Below, in pieces: positions 1 through 5,980 of a stretch of 11,002 nucleotides of DNA. Under the pieces are notes generated by a model that did not search any database, had not been told where the DNA came from, and saw nothing but the letters and a program-made list of their open reading frames with translations. Location: NCBI GenBank assembly GCA_033764095.1, contig JANRJF010000234.1, forward strand, positions 1-11,002, read 5' to 3'. Numbering within the stretch: the stretch's first letter is position 1; the number at the start of each line of letters is the position of its first letter. The stretch comes from JBDTMT01 sp033764095. GTDB lineage: Bacteria > Desulfobacterota > Binatia > HRBIN30 > CADEER01. The position numbers were made by a program, and so were the translations under genes.

Positions 1-83
1 CGAGCGAACTCGACGACCGTCAAGACGTCGGGGAGGGCATCGAGGCGCAGGGCATCTCGCTCGGCTCTCTTCTGATCCTTCAC
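1..83 (-). CDS. Partial excisionase-like/HTH DNA-binding protein, N-terminus only
   Basis: This is the start of a leftward gene cut by the window edge. Read on the minus strand from GTG at 83-81, it gives about 27 residues, beginning MKDQKRAERDAL and continuing LPDVLTVVEFA. The phrase LPDVLTV(V/E)E(F/A)A is what I know from the N-terminus of excisionase/MerR-like helix-turn-helix proteins of integrative elements, just before the first helix; this is recall, not a search. The frame stays open upstream, so GTG at 131-129 is an alternative start. A TTGACA box on the minus strand at 167-162 could serve as its -35. The nearby integrase makes an excisionase or element regulator sensible. With so little sequence, the complementary plus-strand frame is also open, so the call is weak. 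Confidence 0.33.
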   Translation of the reverse strand, partial: MKDQKRAERDALRLDALPDVLTVVEFA

Positions 84-138
84 CCCTTCGATCTGATCGT
101 CCGAGCGCTGTTCAACTCTTGCGGTTCGCACAAGTACC

Positions 139-152
139 CTGTACTGGTACAG
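139..152. promoter_or_regulatory. Inverted repeat CTGTAC-TG-GTACAG, candidate operator
   Basis: A perfect 6-bp inverted repeat with a 2-bp centre lies between the leftward partial gene and the rightward zinc-finger gene, ending 8 bp before the ATG at 161. A further GTAC occurs just to the left (134-137). On the minus strand, TTGACA at 167-162 followed 18 bp later by TACAGG (143-138) could be a promoter, in which case the repeat covers the spacer and -10. A dyad placed like this is typical of an operator for a self-regulating element gene. The regulator is unknown and the promoter is only partly consensus. Confidence 0.35.
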
Positions 153-160
153 CACAGAGA

Positions 161-1171
161 ATGTCAACAGACATGTACACTGAGGAACGCCTCCTATGGT
201 CGTGCGGCAGGTATGCGATCGACGGGGACAAAATCCGGCTCACGTCAACGCCCGAGACCTACGACATGCGGCGCGGTTCGGAGGTCGAGAATCGCCCGTA
301 TGCGTCCCTTCTCCGGCTCGCTCACCGCGCTAGCTATGACCGCATCCACTCCCCCGATGTGCGGACCACGGACGAGATTCTCACGTGGTGCAATCGTCAC
401 GGGCTCCTAGGCCTCTTGCTGCAGCAGACAGTGCTCGTTCGGCCGTGGCCACAGTGGATGCCGCGAACCGACCCAAGCGGTGAGCGCGGCCTCTTGATAC
501 CAGGACGCATCGGTCAAGCGTCCAGCCGCCTGGTCCCAATCGCACAGCAGTTCGTCCGGGACGGTTCGTTGTGGCGCCCCTCGCACGAGGTGCTGCACCC
601 GAAGAAGCCCGTCACCGCAGCCCCGACGAAGCCGCGCCCCGTCGATCCGGAGGAAGTATCGGACTGGCGTGTACCCGGCGTCGCGGTTGTCGGCGTAGAG
701 GGCGGTCAGCTCTGGGAACCGATCGCGTCCGCGTGGGGTCGGTTTTTTCCTTCGATCTCGGAGCAGGATCGCGAGCGATACCCGTATCCCAGGCCGTTGT
801 CGCCAGCCTTCTGGCAGCACTACGCCGAGCCCGTCGCGGACTTTCTGAAGGCGGCGAATGCGCTGCGCGACTACGTCGCGGCGCTGCGCTCCGAGTCATC
901 GTCGGTTGATCGAACCGTCAGACCAGAGCGCACACCCCCTGTGCAACGGCGTTCGGGACCCATCCCATCCCTTCTCGCGATGCTGTTCGCGATGGTCGAT
1001 GAGGATGTCGCCGCTGGCTACCACGCCGACGCGTGCGCCCAGTGCGGCTCGCCCTTTCTCTCGGGGAACCGCCGAACGCGGTACTGCTCGCCCACTTGCC
1101 GCAACACGGCGATCGTCCGCGCCTACCGGCACCGCCGCAAGAGCACGCGTCGCCCTTCACCGCGCCGGTAG
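161..1171 (+). CDS. Element-borne protein with C-terminal zinc-finger-like motif (CGNR-like)
   Basis: This encodes 336 residues of unknown function. I chose ATG 161 over an in-frame TTG at 119 because the TTG would start inside the presumed control region; no good ribosome-binding site marks either. The only recognisable part is the C-terminus, where C292-x2-C295-x13-C309-x3-C313 sits in CAQCGSPF...RYCSPTCRN, followed by a very basic tail (RAYRHRRKSTRR). That looks like a treble-clef or CGNR-type zinc finger that binds nucleic acid, although the exact CGNR tetrapeptide is absent. The first 290 residues have no motif I recognise; they include WCNRHGLLGLLL near residues 75-87. The gene ends 19 bp before the recombinase and is probably co-transcribed with it. 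From memory, proteins with such a tail often precede tyrosine recombinases in mobile elements, so an accessory or regulatory role is plausible but not shown. Confidence 0.7.
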   Translation: MSTDMYTEERLLWSCGRYAIDGDKIRLTSTPETYDMRRGSEVENRPYASLLRLAHRASYDRIHSPDVRTTDEILTWCNRHGLLGLLLQQTVLVRPWPQWMPRTDPSGERGLLIPGRIGQASSRLVPIAQQFVRDGSLWRPSHEVLHPKKPVTAAPTKPRPVDPEEVSDWRVPGVAVVGVEGGQLWEPIASAWGRFFPSISEQDRERYPYPRPLSPAFWQHYAEPVADFLKAANALRDYVAALRSESSSVDRTVRPERTPPVQRRSGPIPSLLAMLFAMVDEDVAAGYHADACAQCGSPFLSGNRRTRYCSPTCRNTAIVRAYRHRRKSTRRPSPRR

Positions 1172-1190
1172 TCGTACCGAAACTGCCCCC

Positions 1191-2375
1191 ATGACGGGAC
1201 ACATCCGCAAGCGCGGCAAGCACTCGTGGCAGATCTTTCTGGAGCTGCCACGGACCAGGGACGGGAGGCGGCGCCAGAAGACCGTTACCGTGCGTGGCAC
1301 CAAGCGCCAGGCGGAAGCCGAACTCACGCGGATGACCAACGAGATCGCGACCGGCGCGTTCGTCGAACCGACGAGGATGACCGTGTCGGCGTTCCTCGAT
1401 CGCTGGTTGGCGGACTCGGCTGCGATCCGCGTCTCGGCCAAGACCTTGGAGCGCTATGAGGAGATCGTTCGCAAACACCTGATCGCCGCCCTGGGTCCGA
1501 TCCGACTGGTCGATCTGCGGCCCCTGCACATTCAGGAGTACTACGCGGCGGCGCTGCGGTCTGGCCGCCTCGACGGAAAGGGTGCGTTGTCGGCGCAGAC
1601 GGTACTGCATCACCATCGGGTGCTGCGCGAAGCGCTGCACCAGGCAGTGCGCTGGCAGCTGCTCGCGCGCAACCCCGCCGACGCGGTCGACCCCCCAAAG
1701 CCGTCACGACGGGAGATGCAGGTATTGGATGAGACCGAGACAGCCGAAGTGCTCGCGGCCATCCGGGATTCGCGGCTGCGTCTCGCCGTCTTCGTTGCCG
1801 TGACGACGGGCCTGCGGCGCGGCGAGGTGCTCGCGCTGCAGTGGAACGACATCGACCTCGCCGAGCAGCGGATCCACGTCAACCGGACCGTCGAGCAGAC
1901 GAAGCACCACGTCCGCGTCAAAGAGCCGAAAACCGCGAAGGGGCGACGGACGGTCACGATTCCGCCCGTGCTCGTCAAAGAGCTCAAGCGCTATCGTGCG
2001 GCGCAGCTGAAGCTCCGATTGCAGGTCGGCGCCGAGTTCAACAAAGACGGCCTGCTCTTCTACAACGAGCGCGGCACCCTTTGGCGCCCGTCCGCACTCA
2101 CGCGCGCCTTCAGCCGGGTCATGATCCGGCTCGGTGGGAAATATGTCCGCTTGCACGACCTCCGTCACTCGCACGCCACGCAGCTGCTCCGGCACGACAT
2201 CCACCCGAAGATCGTCCAGGAACGACTGGGGCACTCCTCCTTCAAGCTGACGATGGACACCTACACGCACGTGATCCCCTCGCTCCAGGAGCACGCGGCA
2301 GACGAGGTCGACGCCGCCCTCACCGCGGCGCTCGAGCGAGTGAAGCGTCGCCCGCGGCGACGCGCGCCCCGTTAG
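1191..2375 (+). CDS. int: Tyrosine recombinase/phage-type integrase
   Basis: This 394-residue site-specific recombinase should integrate and excise the element by cutting and rejoining DNA through a 3'-phosphotyrosine. Domains in order are an N-terminal arm-type DNA-binding domain (about 1-60, opening GHIRKRGKHSWQIF), a SAM-like core-binding domain (about 63-165) and the catalytic domain (about 175-375). The catalytic set looks complete: R209 (TGLRRGE), K247 (EPKTAKGRR), H322 and R325 (LHDLRH), H348 (LGHSS) and nucleophile Y358 (DTYTHV). Length is normal for the family. ATG 1191 is preferred because it starts exactly at the arm domain; the open frame continues upstream but reads as low-quality Arg/Ser sequence inside the preceding gene. 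There is no clear Shine-Dalgarno, so coupling to the gene ending at 1171 is likely. The 3' end faces a tRNA-Ser gene 85 bp away, its likely attachment site. Confidence 0.96.
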   Translation: MTGHIRKRGKHSWQIFLELPRTRDGRRRQKTVTVRGTKRQAEAELTRMTNEIATGAFVEPTRMTVSAFLDRWLADSAAIRVSAKTLERYEEIVRKHLIAALGPIRLVDLRPLHIQEYYAAALRSGRLDGKGALSAQTVLHHHRVLREALHQAVRWQLLARNPADAVDPPKPSRREMQVLDETETAEVLAAIRDSRLRLAVFVAVTTGLRRGEVLALQWNDIDLAEQRIHVNRTVEQTKHHVRVKEPKTAKGRRTVTIPPVLVKELKRYRAAQLKLRLQVGAEFNKDGLLFYNERGTLWRPSALTRAFSRVMIRLGGKYVRLHDLRHSHATQLLRHDIHPKIVQERLGHSSFKLTMDTYTHVIPSLQEHAADEVDAALTAALERVKRRPRRRAPR

Positions 2376-2392
2376 CAATCGGTTAGCAATCG
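2371..2392. repeat. Perfect 11-bp tandem repeat (GTTAGCAATCG x2) at the integrase stop codon
   Basis: Two identical copies of GTTAGCAATCG lie head to tail at 2371-2381 and 2382-2392. The first contains the TAG stop codon of the integrase. The pair sits between int and the tRNA attachment region. Integrases with an N-terminal arm domain bind short direct repeats flanking the crossover site, so these are candidate arm-type sites. A chance duplication remains possible. Confidence 0.6.
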
Positions 2393-2410
2393 GGGAGCGC
2401 GACCGCCTGT

Positions 2411-2427
2411 CGGCCGATCCGCGGCCG
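2411..2427. terminator. Small GC-rich hairpin between integrase and tRNA
   Basis: CGGCCG (2411-2416) and CGGCCG (2422-2427) form a 6-bp stem with a 5-base loop, 36 bp after the integrase stop. No T-tract follows on the plus strand. It might end or shield the integrase transcript, but a short GC palindrome in GC-rich DNA is weak evidence. Confidence 0.25.
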
Positions 2428-2460
2428 CCTGCGCGCGCCGTAAGTCGACGAAAATAAAAG

Positions 2461-2513
2461 CGGAGGGGGAGGGATTCGAACCCCCGAGCCCTTGCGGGCT
2501 GCCGGTTTTCAAG
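2461..2513. other. Probable attachment (att) core in the 3' half of tRNA-Ser
   Basis: Elements with phage-type tyrosine recombinases usually recombine within the anticodon loop or T-loop segment of the target tRNA, leaving a direct repeat of the 3' part at the far end. Here the integrase lies on the 3' side of the tRNA, so the crossover should fall in 2461-2513 (anticodon loop to 3' end). No second copy of this segment occurs elsewhere in the window, so the exact core cannot be drawn; the partner should be left of position 1. Confidence 0.5.
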
Positions 2514-2546
2514 ACCGGTGCCATAGACCAACTCGGCCACCCCTCC
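2461..2546 (-). tRNA. serT: tRNA-Ser(UGA), likely integration target
   Basis: This is an 86-nt type II tRNA on the minus strand. The acceptor arms GGAGGGG and CCCCTCC pair fully, with discriminator G at 2461. The D arm begins GCCGAG, the anticodon stem is CCGGT/ACCGG with loop CTTGAAA (anticodon TGA at 2511-2509), and the T loop is TTCGAAT. The long variable arm AGCCC-GCAA-GGGCT is diagnostic of serine. CCA is not encoded. A T-rich run (CTTTTATTTT) follows directly on the minus strand and probably ends transcription. The 3' end points at the integrase gene, so its 3' half is the probable attachment core, kept intact by the element's duplicated copy. The symbol follows the usual name for Ser-UGA tRNA. 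Confidence 0.97.
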
Positions 2547-2573
2547 GGCGCGGTGGGCGTGCTGGCGAGGCTT

Positions 2574-2593
2574 ATCGCCGGGGGGGCGGCGAT
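2574..2593 (-). terminator. Hairpin directly after the FAD oxidoreductase stop codon
   Basis: ATCGCCG (2574-2580) and CGGCGAT (2587-2593) form a perfect 7-bp stem around a 6-base G/C loop. It abuts the TGA of the oxidoreductase gene at 2596-2594. No T-tract follows on the minus strand, so it is terminator-like rather than a textbook intrinsic terminator. It separates the gene from the tRNA 27 bp downstream. Confidence 0.45.
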
Positions 2594-3943
2594 TCAACGC
2601 GGCGCGGCGGCGCGGATCTGGCGATCGGTGATGCGGTCGATGCCGCCGAACAGTGCCAGCAGGCCGCGCGCGGTGAGCCACAGGAACGGCTCGGGCGGCA
2701 GCGGCGGCGCCGGCTTGCGGAAGACGCGCGCCCATTCGTTGTCCCGGCCGGTGATGCCGTCGGCGAGGATGTCGCCAACCGCCGTCGCCTGCGCGACGCC
2801 GTGGCCGTTGTAGCCGAGCGCGTGCCACAGGCGACCATCGGAGCCGAGCGCGCCGATCGACGGCAGGAAGTTGAGCGTCATCGCAATCCAGCCGCCCCAG
2901 AAGTGGGCGATCGGCAGATCGGCGAGGGCCGGGAAGCGGTCGCGGAAGCCGCGCGCGACCACCGACTGACAGGCCGCATCCGGTCCGCCATGGGCGCCCG
3001 GCCGGCCGCCCCAGACGTAGCGCGGCATCTTCGACCCGCCGACGATCGTGCGCCGCGCCGACAGGCGATAGCTCTCCAGCACTTCGTGCGCCGTGTAGAT
3101 CCCCTCGCGCTGCGGCCAGCCGCCGAGCGCGGCGAGCTGCGCATCGCTGAGCGGGGCGGTCTCGAACAGCGTCACGTAGAGCGGCAGCATGCGGTTGCCG
3201 GGTGCGCCGATCTCGCGCGTCCAGGCATTGCTCGCCATCACCACGCGCTCGGCGCGTAGCGTGCCGTGCGTCGTGCGCACCACCGGGCTGGGGGTCGTAG
3301 CGACCGCGACGACGCGGGTGTCCTCGTGAATGCGCACGCCGGCGGCGAGCGCGGCGCGGCGCAGGCCGCGCACCAGCTTGCCGGGGTCGAGTGTGCCGCC
3401 GGCGCCTTCGAGTGCGCCGCAGAGGAACGCCGGCGGCAGACCGCGCGCGCGCATCTCGTCCGACTCGAGGAAGCGCACCGGCGCGCCGACCTTCGCCGCC
3501 ACCTCGGCGCCGCGTCGCAGCCGCTTCTCCTGCTTGGGATGGACGACCGCCATGACGTTGCCGGACGGCGCGTAGTCGCAGTCGATGCCGTGCTCGGCAA
3601 TCACCGACTCGGTGCGCCGCACGCAGTGATCGGCGAAGCGCACGATCGCCGCGGTGCGCGCCTCGCCGTACATCATCAGCAGGGTCGGCAGATCCTTGCC
3701 GATGGTCGGCGTCAGATGCCCGGCATTGCGGCCGCTGGCGCCGAAGCCGCAGAATTCGCGCTCCAGGATGACGACGTCGACCCCGGCACGCCGCAGCGCC
3801 AGCGCCGTGGAGAGACCGGTGAGGCCGCCGCCGACGATCGCCACGTCGGCGCGCGCGTCGCCGGCGAGCGCCGGCTGCCGCTCGACGAGCGCGTCGAGGT
3901 AGCCACTGATCGGCAGAAACGGAGCGGAGAGGTCGGCGCTCAT
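2594..3943 (-). CDS. FAD-dependent oxidoreductase, DAO family (PuuB/OrdL-like)
   Basis: This 449-residue flavoprotein is likely to oxidise an amine or amino acid. The N-terminal FAD-binding Rossmann motif is clear: VAIVGGGLTG (G38, G40, G43) with acidic E61 after the second strand, then GASGRN at 68-73, typical of the DAO fold. The C-terminal WGGWIAMTLNFLPSIG (349-364) and GYNGHGV (377-383) match the pattern of gamma-glutamylputrescine oxidase-like proteins. The natural substrate cannot be told from sequence. ATG 3943 is chosen; ATG 3952, three codons upstream, is equally possible. Neither has a Shine-Dalgarno. TATACT on the minus strand at 3964-3959 resembles a -10 that would start transcription near 3952, hinting at a leaderless message, though no -35 is evident. 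The DUF1993 gene lies upstream on the same strand, separated by a strong hairpin. Confidence 0.9.
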   Translation of the reverse strand: MSADLSAPFLPISGYLDALVERQPALAGDARADVAIVGGGLTGLSTALALRRAGVDVVILEREFCGFGASGRNAGHLTPTIGKDLPTLLMMYGEARTAAIVRFADHCVRRTESVIAEHGIDCDYAPSGNVMAVVHPKQEKRLRRGAEVAAKVGAPVRFLESDEMRARGLPPAFLCGALEGAGGTLDPGKLVRGLRRAALAAGVRIHEDTRVVAVATTPSPVVRTTHGTLRAERVVMASNAWTREIGAPGNRMLPLYVTLFETAPLSDAQLAALGGWPQREGIYTAHEVLESYRLSARRTIVGGSKMPRYVWGGRPGAHGGPDAACQSVVARGFRDRFPALADLPIAHFWGGWIAMTLNFLPSIGALGSDGRLWHALGYNGHGVAQATAVGDILADGITGRDNEWARVFRKPAPPLPPEPFLWLTARGLLALFGGIDRITDRQIRAAAPR

Positions 3944-3989
3944 CGCAGGCATGCGCACAGTATAGCGGTCGGCGGCGCCGCGGCGGCGG

Positions 3990-4035
3990 GTGACTGACCG
4001 GGGGCCGGCGCGCGTGCGCCGGCCCCCGGGGTCAC
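3990..4035 (-). terminator. Very stable 14-bp hairpin after the DUF1993 gene
   Basis: Bases 3998-4011 and 4016-4029 form a perfect 14-bp stem, almost all G-C, with loop GCGT. Outside it, GTGAC (3990-3994) pairs with GTCAC (4031-4035) across a small internal loop. The structure begins 3 bp after the DUF1993 stop codon in the direction of transcription. No T-tract follows, so it may act as an atypical terminator or as a 3' stabiliser that separates expression of DUF1993 from the FAD oxidoreductase. Confidence 0.6.
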
Positions 4036-4038
4036 CGT

Positions 4039-4557
4039 TCACCAGGCGGCGATCTCGTCCCAGTTGCCGACGCCGATGTAGTCGGCCTTGCCCAGCCCGA
4101 CACCGTTGTGGCGCAGGATCGCGTAGGCGGTGGTGACGTGGAAGTAGAAGTTCGGCACCCCGATGCGGGTGAGGTACGCCGCGCCGCGCACCGACTTGCC
4201 CTGCATCCACGCCGGTGCGACACGGCGCTCCTCGGCGCCGGTGAAGTCCGCCGGCTTGAATCCTTCGAGGTAGCCCTGGCACTTGCCGATGCGGGCGCGC
4301 AGCTCGGCGATCGTCTGCTCGGTGTCCGGATGAGACGGCGCGGTCTGCCCGGCGAGGTACGCGGCGGCATACTTCGCCGCGTCGCAGGCCGACTGCACCT
4401 GCTTGATGAGCTCGTACTGGCTCGGCGCCAGCCGCGCCTGCGCCAGCACGTCGACCGGAAAGTCGTGCTGCGCCGCGTACGCCTCGGCGCTGACGAGCCA
4501 GCGGTCGAGGTTGTGCAGCATGCGTCCGAACTGCGTGATGGTGTCGAACACGTCCAT
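4039..4557 (-). CDS. DUF1993 family protein
   Basis: This 172-residue soluble protein belongs to the DUF1993 family, a mostly helical group distantly related to DinB/YfiT-like four-helix bundles, with no established function. Family features seen are the N-terminus (MDVFDTITQFGRMLHNLDRWL), the middle motif SQYELIKQVQSACDAAK and the C-terminal PNFYFHVTTAYAILRHNG followed by GKADYIG. Length is typical. The start is well fixed by AAGGAGG at 4570-4564, six bases before the ATG. It lies 59 bp after the Uma2 gene on the same strand. No signal peptide or membrane helix is visible, so it should be cytoplasmic. A larger open frame continues upstream but has no family similarity. Confidence 0.9.
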   Translation of the reverse strand: MDVFDTITQFGRMLHNLDRWLVSAEAYAAQHDFPVDVLAQARLAPSQYELIKQVQSACDAAKYAAAYLAGQTAPSHPDTEQTIAELRARIGKCQGYLEGFKPADFTGAEERRVAPAWMQGKSVRGAAYLTRIGVPNFYFHVTTAYAILRHNGVGLGKADYIGVGNWDEIAAW

Positions 4558-4616
4558 GAACTGCCTCCTTGGGCATTGGGTGCGCGGCCGGATGCATGGC
4601 CGAGCAGCGGATCGGC

Positions 4617-5192
4617 TCAACCGAGGATGTCGGCGACCGCTATACGACAGTCGGGAAACGCCTGCGGCGCGACGTTGGCGCCGCGGCGGTAGCGCGCGCT
4701 GAGCCGATACGTGCGGCCGCTCGGCCGGCGATGCACGAGCACCGCCTCGCCGGCGAGGTCGACGATCCACAACTCCGGCACCCCGGCGCTCGCATAGGCC
4801 GGCCGCTTGCGGCCGCGATCGTAGCCGAGCGAGCTGCTCGCCACCTCGACGACCAGCAGCACGTCACCCGGCTGCGGATGCGAGCGGCGGTAGAAATCGG
4901 CACGCGGCCGCAGCAGACAGAGATCCGGCTCCGGCTCGGAATAGTTGCTGAGCAGAAATGGGTTCTGCACGGCGACGATCGTTCGACGTCGCAAGCGTTC
5001 GCTGAAGATGCTGGAGAGCGCGTTCACGCAACCGGCATGCTCGCTGCCGATCGGGCTCATCTCGATGACCTCGCCATCGAGCAGCTCGACCCGATCCTCG
5101 GGGCCGAAGACTCCCGCCTCACCCATGCGGTGGTATTCGTCGACGGTGAACCGCCGCCGCTGCACCGCGCTCTCGAGCGCGCGCTTCGCCAT
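4617..5192 (-). CDS. Uma2 family (DUF820) PD-(D/E)XK nuclease-fold protein
   Basis: This 191-residue protein belongs to the Uma2/DUF820 family, which has a restriction-endonuclease-like fold and an unknown biological target. The active-site pattern is present: E41 in ELLDGEVIEM, D90 in EPEPDLCLL, E116 in LLVVEVASSS and K129 in YDRGRKRPAYA, followed by the conserved AGVPELWIVD (136-145). Length matches the family. ATG 5192 has a modest GGGAG just upstream and fits the usual start (MAKRA..RRFTVDEYHRM). No partner gene is obvious; Uma2 genes commonly occur as scattered multicopy paralogues in cyanobacteria, Chloroflexi and large-genome soil bacteria. It should be cytoplasmic. The residues favour an active nuclease, but this cannot be confirmed from sequence. 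Confidence 0.92.
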   Translation of the reverse strand: MAKRALESAVQRRRFTVDEYHRMGEAGVFGPEDRVELLDGEVIEMSPIGSEHAGCVNALSSIFSERLRRRTIVAVQNPFLLSNYSEPEPDLCLLRPRADFYRRSHPQPGDVLLVVEVASSSLGYDRGRKRPAYASAGVPELWIVDLAGEAVLVHRRPSGRTYRLSARYRRGANVAPQAFPDCRIAVADILG

Positions 5193-5286
5193 TCGCTCCC
5201 TCTCGTAGCACAGGGCCGTGCGCGGGTGTGAGCGCGACGAACGCGACACCGGCTCGCGACCATGGCGAGCGTATGGGGCTGATACA

Positions 5287-5309
5287 CCGCCGGCACGCAA
5301 TGCCGGCGG
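5287..5309. repeat. Inverted repeat with 9-bp stem upstream of the Uma2 gene
   Basis: CCGCCGGCA (5287-5295) and TGCCGGCGG (5301-5309) form a perfect stem around CGCAA. It sits in the 167-bp gap between the Cys-rich gene and the Uma2 gene. An 11-bp direct repeat GCGCATCGAGG (5309-5319 and 5322-5332) follows it. It could be part of a terminator region for the Cys-rich gene; there is no T-tract. Confidence 0.35.
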
Positions 5310-5334
5310 CGCATCGAGGCAGCGCATCGAGGTC

Positions 5335-5354
5335 ACGCCCGCCAGCGCGGGCGT
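5335..5354 (-). terminator. Hairpin just after the Cys-rich repeat protein gene
   Basis: ACGCCCGC (5335-5342) and GCGGGCGT (5347-5354) form a perfect 8-bp stem with loop CAGC, 5 bp past the TAA stop at 5362-5360 in the direction of transcription. It lacks a T-tract. Its position makes a terminator or 3' end structure the natural reading. Confidence 0.45.
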
Positions 5355-5359
5355 ACCGT

Positions 5360-5980
5360 TTAGCGGGAGAAGTTGCGTAGGCGGATGAACGCCGCGGCGG
5401 TGCCGGTCGGCGTTCCGGTCGGCGTGTCGGGCGGCGTCGCGGTGTCGGTTGCGGTCGACTGCGGCGTCGCCGTGTCGGTCGCCGTCGCGACCGGCGTCGC
5501 GGTATCGGTCGCGGTGGCGATCGGCGTCGCCGTATCGGTCGCGGTCGCCTCCGCGGTCGGCGTATCGGTCACGGTGGCGGTCGCGGTCCCCGTCGGAATG
5601 CCGGTGGCGGTCGGCGTCGCGGTCGGCGTCTCGTCGGGCAGCGGGGTGTCGGTCGGCGTGAACACCGGCCCCGGCGTGATCGGCTTGAAGCACTTCAAGC
5701 CGCGCGGGCGCACGCTGCTGAACGGACACTGGCGCTCCGGACCGCGGATCGGCTCGAGTATCGCCTGGCAGAAGAAGCCCGGCCCGCCGTAGCAGTCGAG
5801 CCTGGCGTCGCAGGGTCCGATCGCAGTCGATTGCGACAGACAGACCTGCGAGCCGATGTGCACCGGGCAGAACACGCCCGCGGCGTAGCGGACCCGGTAC
5901 GTGCAGACATCGACCGCTTGCGCGGCGACGCTCGACAGCGCGATGGCGGCAAAGACTCCGAGAGCGGCGATTCGCTGCAT
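5360..5980 (-). CDS. Secreted Cys-rich protein with Thr/Pro-rich repeat tail, unknown function
   Basis: This 206-residue protein matches no family I know. It starts with a Sec signal peptide (MQRIAALGVFAAIALSSVAAQA, probable cut after residue 22). A compact domain of about 75 residues with eight cysteines (26, 38, 47, 57, 63, 71, 85, 97) follows, which could form four disulfides outside the cytoplasm. Residues 107-194 are almost only Thr, Ala, Pro and Asp, including 10-residue repeats of the form ATATDTATPx, and the chain ends AAAFIRLRNFSR. Such tails are flexible and often glycosylated linkers. Here no large domain or clear anchor follows, so the tail ends the protein or the short basic end has a role of its own. 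The start is firm: GGGGAGGAA at 5995-5987 lies six bases before the ATG. It is monocistronic by spacing, with 281 bp upstream and a hairpin downstream. Confidence 0.85.
   Translation of the reverse strand: MQRIAALGVFAAIALSSVAAQAVDVCTYRVRYAAGVFCPVHIGSQVCLSQSTAIGPCDARLDCYGGPGFFCQAILEPIRGPERQCPFSSVRPRGLKCFKPITPGPVFTPTDTPLPDETPTATPTATGIPTGTATATVTDTPTAEATATDTATPIATATDTATPVATATDTATPQSTATDTATPPDTPTGTPTGTAAAFIRLRNFSR
5433..5552. repeat. Four 30-bp tandem repeats encoding Thr/Ala/Pro decapeptides
   Basis: Units begin with GGCGTCGC at 5433, 5463, 5493 and 5523, a strict 30-bp period, with related but degraded copies to about 5640. They lie inside the Cys-rich protein gene and encode TATDTATP-type decapeptides on the minus strand. 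The codon-length period and substitutions among units suggest expansion by slippage or unequal recombination under selection to keep the composition. Confidence 0.85.

Noticed and set aside
858..1190. A longer integrase starting at 858.
   Set aside because: The added segment is Arg/Ser/Pro-rich, lies inside the zinc-finger gene in another frame, and is absent from this integrase family, which starts at the arm domain.
2397..2460. A short gene or cargo between integrase and tRNA.
   Set aside because: There is no open frame with a start and ribosome-binding site; only repeats, a small hairpin and the A-rich run that is the tRNA terminator on the other strand.
1704..2828. A 374-codon minus-strand open frame across the integrase end, the tRNA and the FAD oxidoreductase end.
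   Set aside because: It passes through a tRNA gene and two well-supported genes and has an Arg-rich, low-complexity product.
5400..5640. The 30-bp repeats as a CRISPR array or satellite.
   Set aside because: There are no unique spacers. The period is a multiple of three and encodes conserved Thr/Ala/Pro decapeptides within an open gene with a signal peptide.
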